NCBI GenBank assembly: GCA_031178565.1
Contig: JAPSIU010000085.1
Location: 1-9,728, forward strand
From: Leucobacter sp.
GTDB lineage: Bacteria; Actinomycetota; Actinomycetes; Actinomycetales; Microbacteriaceae
Direction of reading: 5' to 3'
Length of the DNA stretch: 9,728 nt
Positions 1 through 6,188 of this stretch are shown here, piece after piece. Both the position numbers and the translations under genes were made by a program. The notes below the pieces were generated by a model. The model saw nothing but the letters and a program-made list of their open reading frames with translations, was not told the DNA's origin and did no database searches. Every line of letters starts with the position of its first letter. The first letter of the stretch is position 1.

Positions 1-615
1 GCCGAACTGCTCGCGGATCCTGAGGCAGAGGTCCTCGAGCTCGAAGCGGGTCTGCGCGTCGACCGAGGCGAAGGGCTCGTCCATGACGAGCACCTCGGGA
101 CGGTACGCGATGGCGCGGGCGATGGCGACGCGCTGCTGCATGCCGCCCGAGAGCTGCCACGGATACTTCGACTCGGCCCCCGCGAGACCGACCGCGGCGA
201 GGGCGGACGAGATCCGCTCCTCCTGCTCGGCCCTGGGCAGGCGGAGGTGCTTGAGCGGCAGACGCACATTCTTCTCGACAGTGAGCCACGGCATCAACGA
301 CCGCGTGTACTCCTGGAACACCAGCGCCATCTCCTCCGGCGGACCATCGATCTGCCTCCCGTCGATCCGCGCCGAACCCGACGTGATCGACTGCAACCCA
401 GTCAAACACTTCAACAGCGTCGTCTTCCCGATCCCCGACGGACCCACGATGCAGGCGATCTCGGCGGCGTGGACGTCGAAGGTGAGGTCGGCGATGACCG
501 GAACCGCGCCGTTCTTGGTGTCGTAGGACTTGGCGAGGCCCGAGACGCTGAGGCGCACGGGCGCGTCGGCGAAGCCGGTCGATGAGGCGGCGGAGGTCGC
601 AGAGGCGGCGTTCAT
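1..615 (-). CDS. ABC transporter ATP-binding protein, SsuB/TauB/NrtD class (3' end cut by window edge)
   Basis: ATPase that would power import by the two permeases encoded upstream. The visible 205 N-terminal residues hold Walker A GPSGIGKTT (about 58-66), the Q-loop Gln101 in VFQEY, the signature LSGGMQQR (155-162), Walker B VLVMDE (175-180) and the D-loop SVDA (184-187). The H-loop histidine and C-terminus lie beyond the edge; family members are usually about 250-270 residues. The ATG at 615-613 overlaps the stop of permease 2 as ATGA, and AGGAG sits 8 bases upstream, so the start is well fixed and translation is probably coupled. The pairing of FQEY and PWLTV resembles sulfonate/taurine/nitrate importers rather than sugar or amino-acid ones. 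The central part of the gene uses more G- and T-ending codons (TTG, ACT, GGT, GGG, ACG) than its flanks. Family assignment is firm; the substrate is not known. Confidence 0.95.
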   Translation of the reverse strand, partial: MNAASATSAASSTGFADAPVRLSVSGLAKSYDTKNGAVPVIADLTFDVHAAEIACIVGPSGIGKTTLLKCLTGLQSITSGSARIDGRQIDGPPEEMALVFQEYTRSLMPWLTVEKNVRLPLKHLRLPRAEQEERISSALAAVGLAGAESKYPWQLSGGMQQRVAIARAIAYRPEVLVMDEPFASVDAQTRFELEDLCLRIREQFG

Positions 616-1448
616 AGGTTCTTCTCCTGCTGTCGGATGGCGATGTACCAGCGCAGCGCTCGGCGCCGGAAGAGGACGAGCAGGGCGGTCGCGGCGTAGC
701 CGAGGATGCCCAGGACGAGGATGCCGACCCACATGTCGGCGATCATGAAGGACTGCTGCGCGAGCAGCGTCATCGCGCCGAGACCGACCGACGATCCGAG
801 CATCTCGGACGCGATCATCACGACGAACGCGGTGATGAGGCTCACCTGCATGCCCGACAGGATCCGGGGACTCGCCTCCGGAAGCGCGATCTGGAAGATG
901 CGGTCCCACCGGCCGAGCCGGTAGACCCGACCCACGCTGATACGATCCGGATCGATCGCGCGGATCCCGTCGATCGTGGAGATGAGCACCGGGAACAGGG
1001 CCGACAGCGTGATGGCCAGGATCCGGGTCTCGTTGCCGAAGCCGAGCAGCGACACGAAGATCGGCACGAGCGCGACCGGTGGGATCGCGCGGAAGAAGTG
1101 GATCGTGGGCTCGATGAACCACGACAGCCAGCGGACGGTGCCGAGGGCGATCCCGAGCAGCACTCCGAGCACGCAGGCGAGCACGAAGGACAGGACGAGG
1201 TTGCCGACCGAGGAGCCGACGTTCGTCCAGAAGATCGGCGTGCCGGCCATCTCCACCAGCCGGGTGAGGATCGTCTGCAGCGGCGGGAAGAACGTGTTCG
1301 TCGAGCCCGCCGAGGCGACCCACCACACGGCCAGCAGCAGGATCGGCACGAGGATCTCGGCGCCGATCAGCAGCCACTTGGGCATGCCGCCGCGCTTCTG
1401 CCTGCGCGCCTCCCTCGTGCGGACGAGGACGGTCGAGGTGAACGTCAT
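612..1448 (-). CDS. ABC transporter permease 2, SsuC/TauC class
   Basis: Inner-membrane permease of 278 residues, normal for the binding-protein-dependent transport (BPD_transp_1) family. A basic N-terminus (residues 9-24) precedes the first membrane segment (about 26-46, LLIGAEILVPILLLAVWWV). Further hydrophobic segments lie near 80-104, 122-160, 200-218 and 240-260. The cytoplasmic EAA-type coupling loop that contacts the ATPase is around 188-202 (ALPEASPRILSGMQ). The chosen ATG at 1448 overlaps the stop of permease 1 by one base (TGATG), and the gene overlaps the ATPase start by four (ATGA). The reading frame stays open far upstream, antisense-like to the neighbouring genes, but those codons carry no permease features and are rejected. 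It differs clearly from permease 1, so the channel may be a heterodimer, whereas SsuC-type systems normally use one permease twice. Confidence 0.95.
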   Translation of the reverse strand: MTFTSTVLVRTREARRQKRGGMPKWLLIGAEILVPILLLAVWWVASAGSTNTFFPPLQTILTRLVEMAGTPIFWTNVGSSVGNLVLSFVLACVLGVLLGIALGTVRWLSWFIEPTIHFFRAIPPVALVPIFVSLLGFGNETRILAITLSALFPVLISTIDGIRAIDPDRISVGRVYRLGRWDRIFQIALPEASPRILSGMQVSLITAFVVMIASEMLGSSVGLGAMTLLAQQSFMIADMWVGILVLGILGYAATALLVLFRRRALRWYIAIRQQEKNL

Positions 1449-2224
1449 CACACCACCTGCTTCCGGTACTGCGGGTGCCAGTGCAACAGGCGGCGCTCGC
1501 CCCACTGGCTGAGCCCCTGCACGATGAGGCCGAGGATGCCGAGGATCAGCACGTACGCGAACAGCTGGTCCTGGTTCCCGGCGATCTGGGTGAGCAGGAG
1601 GCTCTGCCCGAGGCCCGGGCCCCCGCCCAGCAGACCCGCGACGACCGCGACGATGAGCGCGGTGGGCGCGGCGACGCGGATCGCCGTGCCGATGTAGGGC
1701 AGCGAGCTCGGCAGCACGATCCGGCCGAGGATCTCCCCGCTGCCGAGGCCGTAGGAGCGCCCCGTGGCCTTCGCGACGGGATCGGTGTCGAAGACCCCCG
1801 CCGACGCCTGCACGACGATCGAGACGAAGCACCCGATGAAGACCAGGAAGACCCCCATGCCGGCCGTCGGGCCGAGCACGAGCACGACGACCGGCAGGAT
1901 GACGATCGGCGGGATCGGCTTCAGGAACTCGAGCGGCACTCGCGTGGCGTGCATCGCGAGCGGCGAGACTCCGATGCCGATGCCGAGGAGCACCCCGGCC
2001 ACGATCGCGATGACGAGGCCGACGAGCGCCATGTACACGGTGTCGCCCGTCGCCTGCCACATCTCCGGCGTGGCGGCGAGCCGGAACAGGGCGCCGATCG
2101 CCTCCCCCGCCGTCGGGAGGGGCGAGTCGGCCAGCGGGCCGGCGGTGGCGGCGAGCTGCCACGCGCCGAGCGCCGCCGCGACACCGGCCGCGCCGATGAC
2201 GTACTGCAGAATCCGAGCGTTCAT
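1448..2224 (-). CDS. ABC transporter permease 1, SsuC/TauC class
   Basis: Membrane permease of 258 residues in the same BPD_transp_1 family as permease 2. Hydrophobic segments lie near residues 7-27, 64-86, 105-142, 183-200 and 221-238. The EAA-type loop is near 168-184 (RIVLPSSLPYIGTAIRV), with the typical GLGxxxxxGRIxLP approach before it. The ATG at 2224 follows the stop of binding protein B after 9 bases and has no strong Shine-Dalgarno sequence, so it probably depends on coupled translation. Its stop overlaps the permease 2 start by one base. In SsuABC, TauABC and ThiXYZ-like systems the permease passes a small organic ligand delivered by the binding protein. The ligand here cannot be read from the sequence. 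Confidence 0.95.
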   Translation of the reverse strand: MNARILQYVIGAAGVAAALGAWQLAATAGPLADSPLPTAGEAIGALFRLAATPEMWQATGDTVYMALVGLVIAIVAGVLLGIGIGVSPLAMHATRVPLEFLKPIPPIVILPVVVLVLGPTAGMGVFLVFIGCFVSIVVQASAGVFDTDPVAKATGRSYGLGSGEILGRIVLPSSLPYIGTAIRVAAPTALIVAVVAGLLGGGPGLGQSLLLTQIAGNQDQLFAYVLILGILGLIVQGLSQWGERRLLHWHPQYRKQVV

Positions 2225-2233
2225 GGTGAGGGA

Positions 2234-3253
2234 TCAGCCCCCGTAGATGACGCCGTCGAGCTCGACCGGCTGGGGCAGGAAGCCGAGCTTCACCATCTTC
2301 TCGTTGGGGCGCTCCAGGTCCTCGGGGAGCACCTCGGTCGGCCACACCGGCACCTTGACGTCGTCGATCGTGAGCGAGGACTCCGTGTAGTCGAGACCGG
2401 CCTGGATCGCCTCGTCGGGGTGCTCCGTCGCGTACTCGTTCGACTTGACGATGGCTCGCTGGAACGCCTCGATCGCCTCGGTCTTCTTCTCGATCGTGGC
2501 GGCGCCCGCCGTCCACAGGCCGGTCGCCCCCGATTCGAAGAAGCCCACCGAGGGAGCGGAGATCTGCGTCGCGCCCGCGGCCTCGGCCTCGATCGTGAAG
2601 GGGCTGACGAGGCCGGCGGCGTCGACGGTGCCGTTCTTCAGCGCGGCGACGGCCGACGTGAAGTCGAGCACGACCCATTTCACGCCGGTCGCGGGATCGA
2701 TGCCGGCCTTCTCGAGTTCGCCCGCGATGACGACCTCGAGCTGCGCCTTGCGCGCCGGGATCGCGATGGTCTTGCCCTCGAGCCCCTCGATCGACGTGAT
2801 CCCGCTCGACGCGCTGGCGAAGAGCCCGGTGTCGTCGAACTCGGCGGGGTCGTCCATCTCGGAGGCCTCCGGCGGGTAGCCGTCGGCGGCGCCGATGACC
2901 TTGATGGGCACGCCCTGACTCAGCGCGTTGAGCAGCGGGATGCTCGGCGAGTAGGCGATGTCGACCTGACCGCCCTGCACGGCGGCGAGGCCGGCAGGCG
3001 GATTCGCGACGATGGAGGTCTCGATCTCGAGCCCCTCCTCCTCGAAGAACCCCTGTTCGATGCCGGTGAGCAGGGAGCCGTCGGAGGTGAGGCCGATCGT
3101 GGCGACCTTCAGCGTGGTGGTCTCGCCGCTCGCGCCGTCGGAGGGCGCCTCGGCGGCTCCTCCTCCGGACGAGCACGCGGCGAGGGCGAGGGCCGCGGCG
3201 GCTGAAAGGGCGAGCGATGCGGCGATGCGACGCCTGGAACGGTGATGCAACAT
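2234..3253 (-). CDS. Substrate-binding lipoprotein B, SsuA/TauA/NMT1-like
   Basis: Extracellular ligand-binding protein (339 residues) anchored to the membrane by lipid. The signal peptide has a basic start (HHRSRRR), a hydrophobic core and a lipobox LAAC with the modified Cys at 27, followed by a Ser/Gly/Ala linker. The mature part starts with TLKVATIGLTSD, then EEEGLEIE, VANPPAG and GGQVD, which match the opening of the NMT1/SsuA-like (type II periplasmic binding) fold. LEGKTIAIPARKAQLE in the middle is the usual LKGKxIAxPxGS-like element. AGGAG lies 7 bases before the ATG, so the start is clear. It is a close paralogue of the protein encoded immediately upstream (35-bp gap), sharing EEEGLEIE, SQGVP, LDFTS, ALKNG, VDAA, NEYA, WPTEV and GFLP. 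Ligand unknown: sulfonates, sulfate esters, taurine or related small molecules are the family's usual choices. Confidence 0.93.
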   Translation of the reverse strand: MLHHRSRRRIAASLALSAAAALALAACSSGGGAAEAPSDGASGETTTLKVATIGLTSDGSLLTGIEQGFFEEEGLEIETSIVANPPAGLAAVQGGQVDIAYSPSIPLLNALSQGVPIKVIGAADGYPPEASEMDDPAEFDDTGLFASASSGITSIEGLEGKTIAIPARKAQLEVVIAGELEKAGIDPATGVKWVVLDFTSAVAALKNGTVDAAGLVSPFTIEAEAAGATQISAPSVGFFESGATGLWTAGAATIEKKTEAIEAFQRAIVKSNEYATEHPDEAIQAGLDYTESSLTIDDVKVPVWPTEVLPEDLERPNEKMVKLGFLPQPVELDGVIYGG

Positions 3254-3288
3254 GGTGTGTCTCCTGAAGTCGATGCTGGGCTATTGGA

Positions 3289-4293
3289 TCAGGGGGCGGG
3301 GATGATGACGTCGCCGACTTCGGTTTCCTCAGGAAGGAAGCCGATCTCGACCAGGTTCTCGGCGATGAGGTCGACGTTCTCCTGGCTGACCTCCGTGGGC
3401 CAGTAGATCTTGCCTGCCTTCTCGACCGGGATGTCGAGACCGGCGACCTCCACGCCGGCCGCGATGGATTCATCGAGGTGGGCGTTGGCATATTCGTTGG
3501 CCCTCAGGACCGCCCGCTGGAATCCGGCGACGACCTCCGGCTCCTCGCTCGCGAACTGCTCACTCGTGAGCCAGAAACTACTAGCGCCCGGCCCGAAGAA
3601 CGCCGTGGCCGGCGATGCGATGCGCACCATCCCGGCCTCGTCCGCGCGCAGCGTGAATGGGTTCACAGGCACTGCGGCGTCGACCTCGCCGTTCTTCAGC
3701 GCTTCGACCATTGAGGTGAAGTCGAGTGCGACCCAGTTGATGGAGGCGGGATCCACTCCTTCGTCGAGCAGCGCCTTGCTCACCGTCGCTTCGAGGTTGG
3801 CCTTGCGAGCGTTCACCGCGATCGACTTGCCCTCGAGGTCCGCGAGCGAATCGATCCCTGAGTCGGGACCGACGTACACTCCCGTGTCGTCGTAGAGATC
3901 GAGCTCGGGGCCGGGCTGAATGCCCTCGGGGAACCCGCTCGCGCCGGCGACGACGTTCACGGGCACACCCTGAGAGCGCGCGTTGACAAACACCACACCG
4001 GGGGCGAAGGCGAAGTCCACCTGTCCGCCCTGCAGAGCCGCGACTCCCGCCGGCGGGTTCGCAACCGTCGTGTTCTCGATTTCGAGCCCCTCCTCCTCGA
4101 GGTAGCCCTGCTCATCAGCGATCCGAAGCGCGACATCGGACATGATCCCGACGGTTGCAACCTTGATCGTACGGATCTCCCCCGAAGCAGGAGCGTCGCT
4201 CTGTTGAGCTTCTCCCGAGGAGCAGGCCGTGAGCACGAGCGCCGCGGCGGGGAGCAGCGCGAGCGCCGCCCGGAGGCGAGTGGACTTCTTCAT
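3289..4293 (-). CDS. Substrate-binding lipoprotein A, SsuA/TauA/NMT1-like
   Basis: First gene of the transporter operon (334 residues) and paralogue of binding protein B. The signal peptide MKKSTRLRAALALLPAAALV ends in lipobox LTAC (Cys24), so it is a membrane-anchored lipoprotein. The mature domain opens with IKVATVGIMSD, then LEEEGLEIE, VANPPAG and GGQVD, as in NMT1/SsuA-like binding proteins. GAAGGAG is placed 6 bases before the ATG at 4293. A longer in-frame reading starting with TTG at 4383 is rejected because that TTG is the -35 box of the promoter and the extra residues would precede the signal peptide. Base choice is slightly less GC-biased than in binding protein B, fitting an older duplication or separate acquisition. 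By eye the two proteins share nearly half their residues along most of their length. Transcription probably starts near 4349 and is likely under control of the adjacent TetR regulator. Confidence 0.94.
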   Translation of the reverse strand: MKKSTRLRAALALLPAAALVLTACSSGEAQQSDAPASGEIRTIKVATVGIMSDVALRIADEQGYLEEEGLEIENTTVANPPAGVAALQGGQVDFAFAPGVVFVNARSQGVPVNVVAGASGFPEGIQPGPELDLYDDTGVYVGPDSGIDSLADLEGKSIAVNARKANLEATVSKALLDEGVDPASINWVALDFTSMVEALKNGEVDAAVPVNPFTLRADEAGMVRIASPATAFFGPGASSFWLTSEQFASEEPEVVAGFQRAVLRANEYANAHLDESIAAGVEVAGLDIPVEKAGKIYWPTEVSQENVDLIAENLVEIGFLPEETEVGDVIIPAP

Positions 4294-4339
4294 GAACGAC
4301 TCCTTCGTCGATGTTCGAGACCGCGACAGCCTCGACGAG

Positions 4340-4363
4340 TTTAATCTCCATTGGGTGACTAAA
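4340..4363. promoter_or_regulatory. Operator-like palindrome 1 in the divergent control region
   Basis: Left arm TTTAATCTCCA, 2-bp spacer, right arm GGGTGACTAAA. The reverse complement of the right arm, TTTAGTCACCC, matches the left at 8 of 11 positions. The right arm covers the proposed -10 region of the transporter promoter, which would suit repression. It shares its half-site with palindrome 2, centred 67 bp away. Binding by the neighbouring TetR-family protein is inferred from position and symmetry. Confidence 0.6.
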
Positions 4364-4383
4364 GGATAATCTCCAGCTGTCAA
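4356..4383 (-). promoter_or_regulatory. Promoter of the ABC transporter operon
   Basis: On the minus strand a perfect TTGACA (-35) occupies 4383-4378. With 16-bp spacing, TAGTCA at 4361-4356 is the best-placed -10, though a weak one. Start of transcription would fall near 4349, leaving a leader of about 55 bases before the ATG of binding protein A. The -10 lies inside palindrome 1, so a bound regulator would block it. The -35 is convincing; the -10 is tentative. Confidence 0.5.
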
Positions 4384-4406
4384 CTTTTAGTAACAGGAGG
4401 GTAACG

Positions 4407-4430
4407 ATTGGTCACCATCTGGTGATTAAA
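4407..4430. promoter_or_regulatory. Operator-like palindrome 2 in the divergent control region
   Basis: Left arm ATTGGTCACCA, spacer TC, right arm TGGTGATTAAA. The inner core TCACCATCTGGTGA (4412-4425) is a perfect 6-bp inverted repeat, and the outer arms add two more matching pairs. The right half read backwards, TTTAATCACCA, is nearly the left half of palindrome 1. Size and symmetry fit a TetR-family dimer site. It lies upstream of the transporter -35 and about 35 bp upstream of the regulator's proposed -10, so it could serve both directions. Confidence 0.6.
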
Positions 4431-4464
4431 CGCACGGATCCATAGCCCGCGCCGGACGAAACCC

Positions 4465-4489
4465 TAAGATCGTGATATCCGGAAGGGAG
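4465..4489 (+). promoter_or_regulatory. Possible -10 box and ribosome binding site of the TetR gene
   Basis: TAAGAT at 4465-4470 is a fair -10 hexamer. No good -35 is seen 16-18 bp upstream (4442-4447 reads ATAGCC). AAGGGAG at 4483-4489 lies 4 bases before the ATG at 4494 and supports that start. If the -10 is real, the leader is only about 17 bases. Confidence 0.4.
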
Positions 4490-4493
4490 TCCG

Positions 4494-5111
4494 ATGCCGA
4501 AGATCGTGGACCACGATGAGCGACGCGCCCACATCGTGGAGGCCGTGACGAACATCATCGTCCGCGATGGGTTCGACCGAGTGAAGATGCGCGAGATCGC
4601 GGCGGAGGCCGGCTACGCGCACGGTGCGATCTCCCGATACTTCCCCGACAAGCAGAGTCTGCTGACAGCCGCTTTCCTCCAGCTCTATTCGCGCTCCAAT
4701 GAGCGTATCAACGAGGGAGTCCAGGGCCTCAGGGGGCTCGATGCGCTTGAGCGCATGTGCCGCGAGATCCTCCCCTTCGAGGAGCGGGGCGGCGCCCGCA
4801 ATTCCCGCGTCGTGATCTCGTTCTGGGATCACGCGGCGCAGGACGACGCGTTGCGGCTCATCCATCGTGAGAACAACATGCGCTGGAGGGAGCTGTTCCG
4901 GCGTTTCCTCACGGAGGCGAGGGAGGACGGGGAACTCGCCGCCCACATCGATATCGACACGGCGGTCAACGAGGTCGCCTCGCGCAACGCCGGCTGGCAG
5001 ATGATCGCCGCGCTGCTGCCCGATGTCTCGGGCGACGAGCGCCTCGATGAAGGTCTGCGAGCACTCATCGACAGTTTTCGCTCCGCACGATCCGAGGAGC
5101 CGGTTGTATGA
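4494..5111 (+). CDS. TetR/AcrR-family transcriptional regulator, BetI-like
   Basis: Dimeric DNA-binding regulator of 205 residues, typical for TetR proteins. The N-terminal helix-turn-helix spans about residues 10-55, with the recognition part MREIAAEAGYAHGAISRYF (32-50) and PDKQSLL after it, a standard TetR signature. The C-terminal ligand and dimer domain (about 75-200) contains ISFWDHAAQDDALRLIHREN and RWRELFRRFLTEAREDGEL, which resemble the BetI-type C-terminal domain. The gene is transcribed away from the transporter operon, and the shared gap contains two TetR-sized palindromes, so it probably represses the transporter and itself until a ligand binds. Its stop overlaps the FGE start as ATGA, so the two are co-translated. 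The ligand is unknown; a transported organosulfate or its alcohol product is a guess. Confidence 0.93.
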   Translation: MPKIVDHDERRAHIVEAVTNIIVRDGFDRVKMREIAAEAGYAHGAISRYFPDKQSLLTAAFLQLYSRSNERINEGVQGLRGLDALERMCREILPFEERGGARNSRVVISFWDHAAQDDALRLIHRENNMRWRELFRRFLTEAREDGELAAHIDIDTAVNEVASRNAGWQMIAALLPDVSGDERLDEGLRALIDSFRSARSEEPVV

Positions 5112-6127
5112 CTGCAAGTCACCGCAGTGACCGGCCCGGGCAAGACTCGGAGCAGCCGTGCCGCTGCGCTCCGGTACGCGCTCCGGAGCAGCGAGCCGCT
5201 GCCCGCACGGACGGACCGACCCATCCGCAGTCGGAGATTCACGGCATCGATCCCCTCTCCGCCGACTCCCATCGCACCGAGCAGTGCCGCATCCCGGCCG
5301 GCACCTTCCTCATGGGCGACTCCTCGGGCGATGGCCTCGCCGCCGACGGAGAGCTCCCCCTCCACCCCGTCGAACTCGACGCCTTCGACATCGACGCGAC
5401 CCCGGTCACGAACACGCAGTTCGCCCGGTTCGTCGAGGCCACCGGCTACACGACCGACGCGGAGCGGTTCGGCGTCTCGGCGGTGTTCCACCTGCTCGTC
5501 GAGGCCCCCACGGAAGACGTCGTCGGCCCGACGGCCGGCACGCCCTGGTGGATCGGGATCCGCGGGGCGAGTTGGCAGCACCCCGCCGGACGCGCCTCGT
5601 CGCTCGACGGACTCGCGGACCATCCCGTCGTGCACATCAGCTGGAACGACGCCGTCGCGTACTGCGAGTGGGCCGGCCGGAGGCTCCCCACCGAGGCCGA
5701 GTGGGAGTACTCCGCCCGAGGCGGCCTCGACGGCGCGACGTATCCGTGGGGCGAGGACCCGATCGACGGCGCCGACGGCGCCTGGCGCGCGAACGTCTGG
5801 CAGGGAGCCTTCCCGGTCCACAACACCGCGTCGGACGGGTGGATCGGGACCGCGCCCGTGCGCTCCTACTCCCCCAACGGATTCGGCCTCTGGCAGTCCA
5901 TCGGCAACGTCTGGGAGTGGTGCGCCGACCGCTTCGACCCCGGATACTACGCGCGCTCTCCGATCCGGAAGCCGGGGGGCCCCGAGCACGGCGCGGAGCG
6001 GGTGCTGAGGGGCGGCAGCTACCTCTGCCACCCCTCGTACTGCAACCGCTACCGCAATTCGGCCAGGTCCAGGAACACGCCCGACTCCTCGATGGGGAAC
6101 GCGGGCTTCCGCACGGTGTCCCGCTGA
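5108..6127 (+). CDS. fge: Formylglycine-generating enzyme (sulfatase-modifying factor, FGE)
   Basis: Oxidises a cysteine in the CxPxR motif of type I sulfatases to C-alpha-formylglycine, using oxygen and a copper centre, which makes the sulfatase active. The 339-residue protein has the FGE-sulfatase fold from about residue 60: IPAGTFLMGD, PVTNTQFARFV, WNDAVAYCEWAG, LPTEAEWEYSARGG, GNVWEWCADRF, then RVLRGGSYLCHPSYCNRYR. Both active-site cysteines are present (Cys307 and Cys312, spaced as in human Cys336/Cys341), followed by ARSRNTPDSSMGNAGFR. This separates true FGE from EgtB and other members of the superfamily that lack the pair. The start overlaps the TetR stop. No other ATG, GTG or TTG occurs in frame before Met69, so an arginine- and proline-rich N-terminal stretch of about 58 residues is part of the protein. 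No sulfatase lies in this window, so its client must be elsewhere. Confidence 0.96.
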   Translation: MTASHRSDRPGQDSEQPCRCAPVRAPEQRAAARTDGPTHPQSEIHGIDPLSADSHRTEQCRIPAGTFLMGDSSGDGLAADGELPLHPVELDAFDIDATPVTNTQFARFVEATGYTTDAERFGVSAVFHLLVEAPTEDVVGPTAGTPWWIGIRGASWQHPAGRASSLDGLADHPVVHISWNDAVAYCEWAGRRLPTEAEWEYSARGGLDGATYPWGEDPIDGADGAWRANVWQGAFPVHNTASDGWIGTAPVRSYSPNGFGLWQSIGNVWEWCADRFDPGYYARSPIRKPGGPEHGAERVLRGGSYLCHPSYCNRYRNSARSRNTPDSSMGNAGFRTVSR

Positions 6128-6135
6128 GTCGGCTC

Positions 6136-6162
6136 CTGCTCGGGGCGCCGGCCGCCGAGCAG
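6136..6162. terminator. Hairpin between convergent genes, possible bidirectional terminator
   Basis: Perfect 8-bp inverted repeat CTGCTCGG (6136-6143) and CCGAGCAG (6155-6162) around an 11-base GC-rich loop that can itself pair further. It sits in the 61-bp gap between the 3' ends of the FGE gene and the SDR gene. No run of T follows on either side, so this would be a GC-type actinobacterial terminator at best. Confidence 0.5.
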
Positions 6163-6188
6163 CCTCTCGCTGCGACGAGAACGCGGGT

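Noticed and set aside
1475..3205. Long plus-strand open frame opposite the permease and binding-protein genes
   Set aside because: It is a composition shadow of GC-rich coding DNA, rich in Arg, Asp and Gly, with no domain, and opposite well-supported genes.
1449..3491. A very long minus-strand open frame running upstream of permease 2 through permease 1 and binding protein B
   Set aside because: It is an Arg/His-rich out-of-frame reading of genes with clear domains and lipoprotein signals. Only the last 278 residues from the ATG at 1448 look like a protein.
4294..4383. N-terminal extension of binding protein A from a TTG at 4383
   Set aside because: The TTG is part of the TTGACA box, the extra residues precede a standard lipoprotein signal peptide, and GAAGGAG fits the ATG at 4293.
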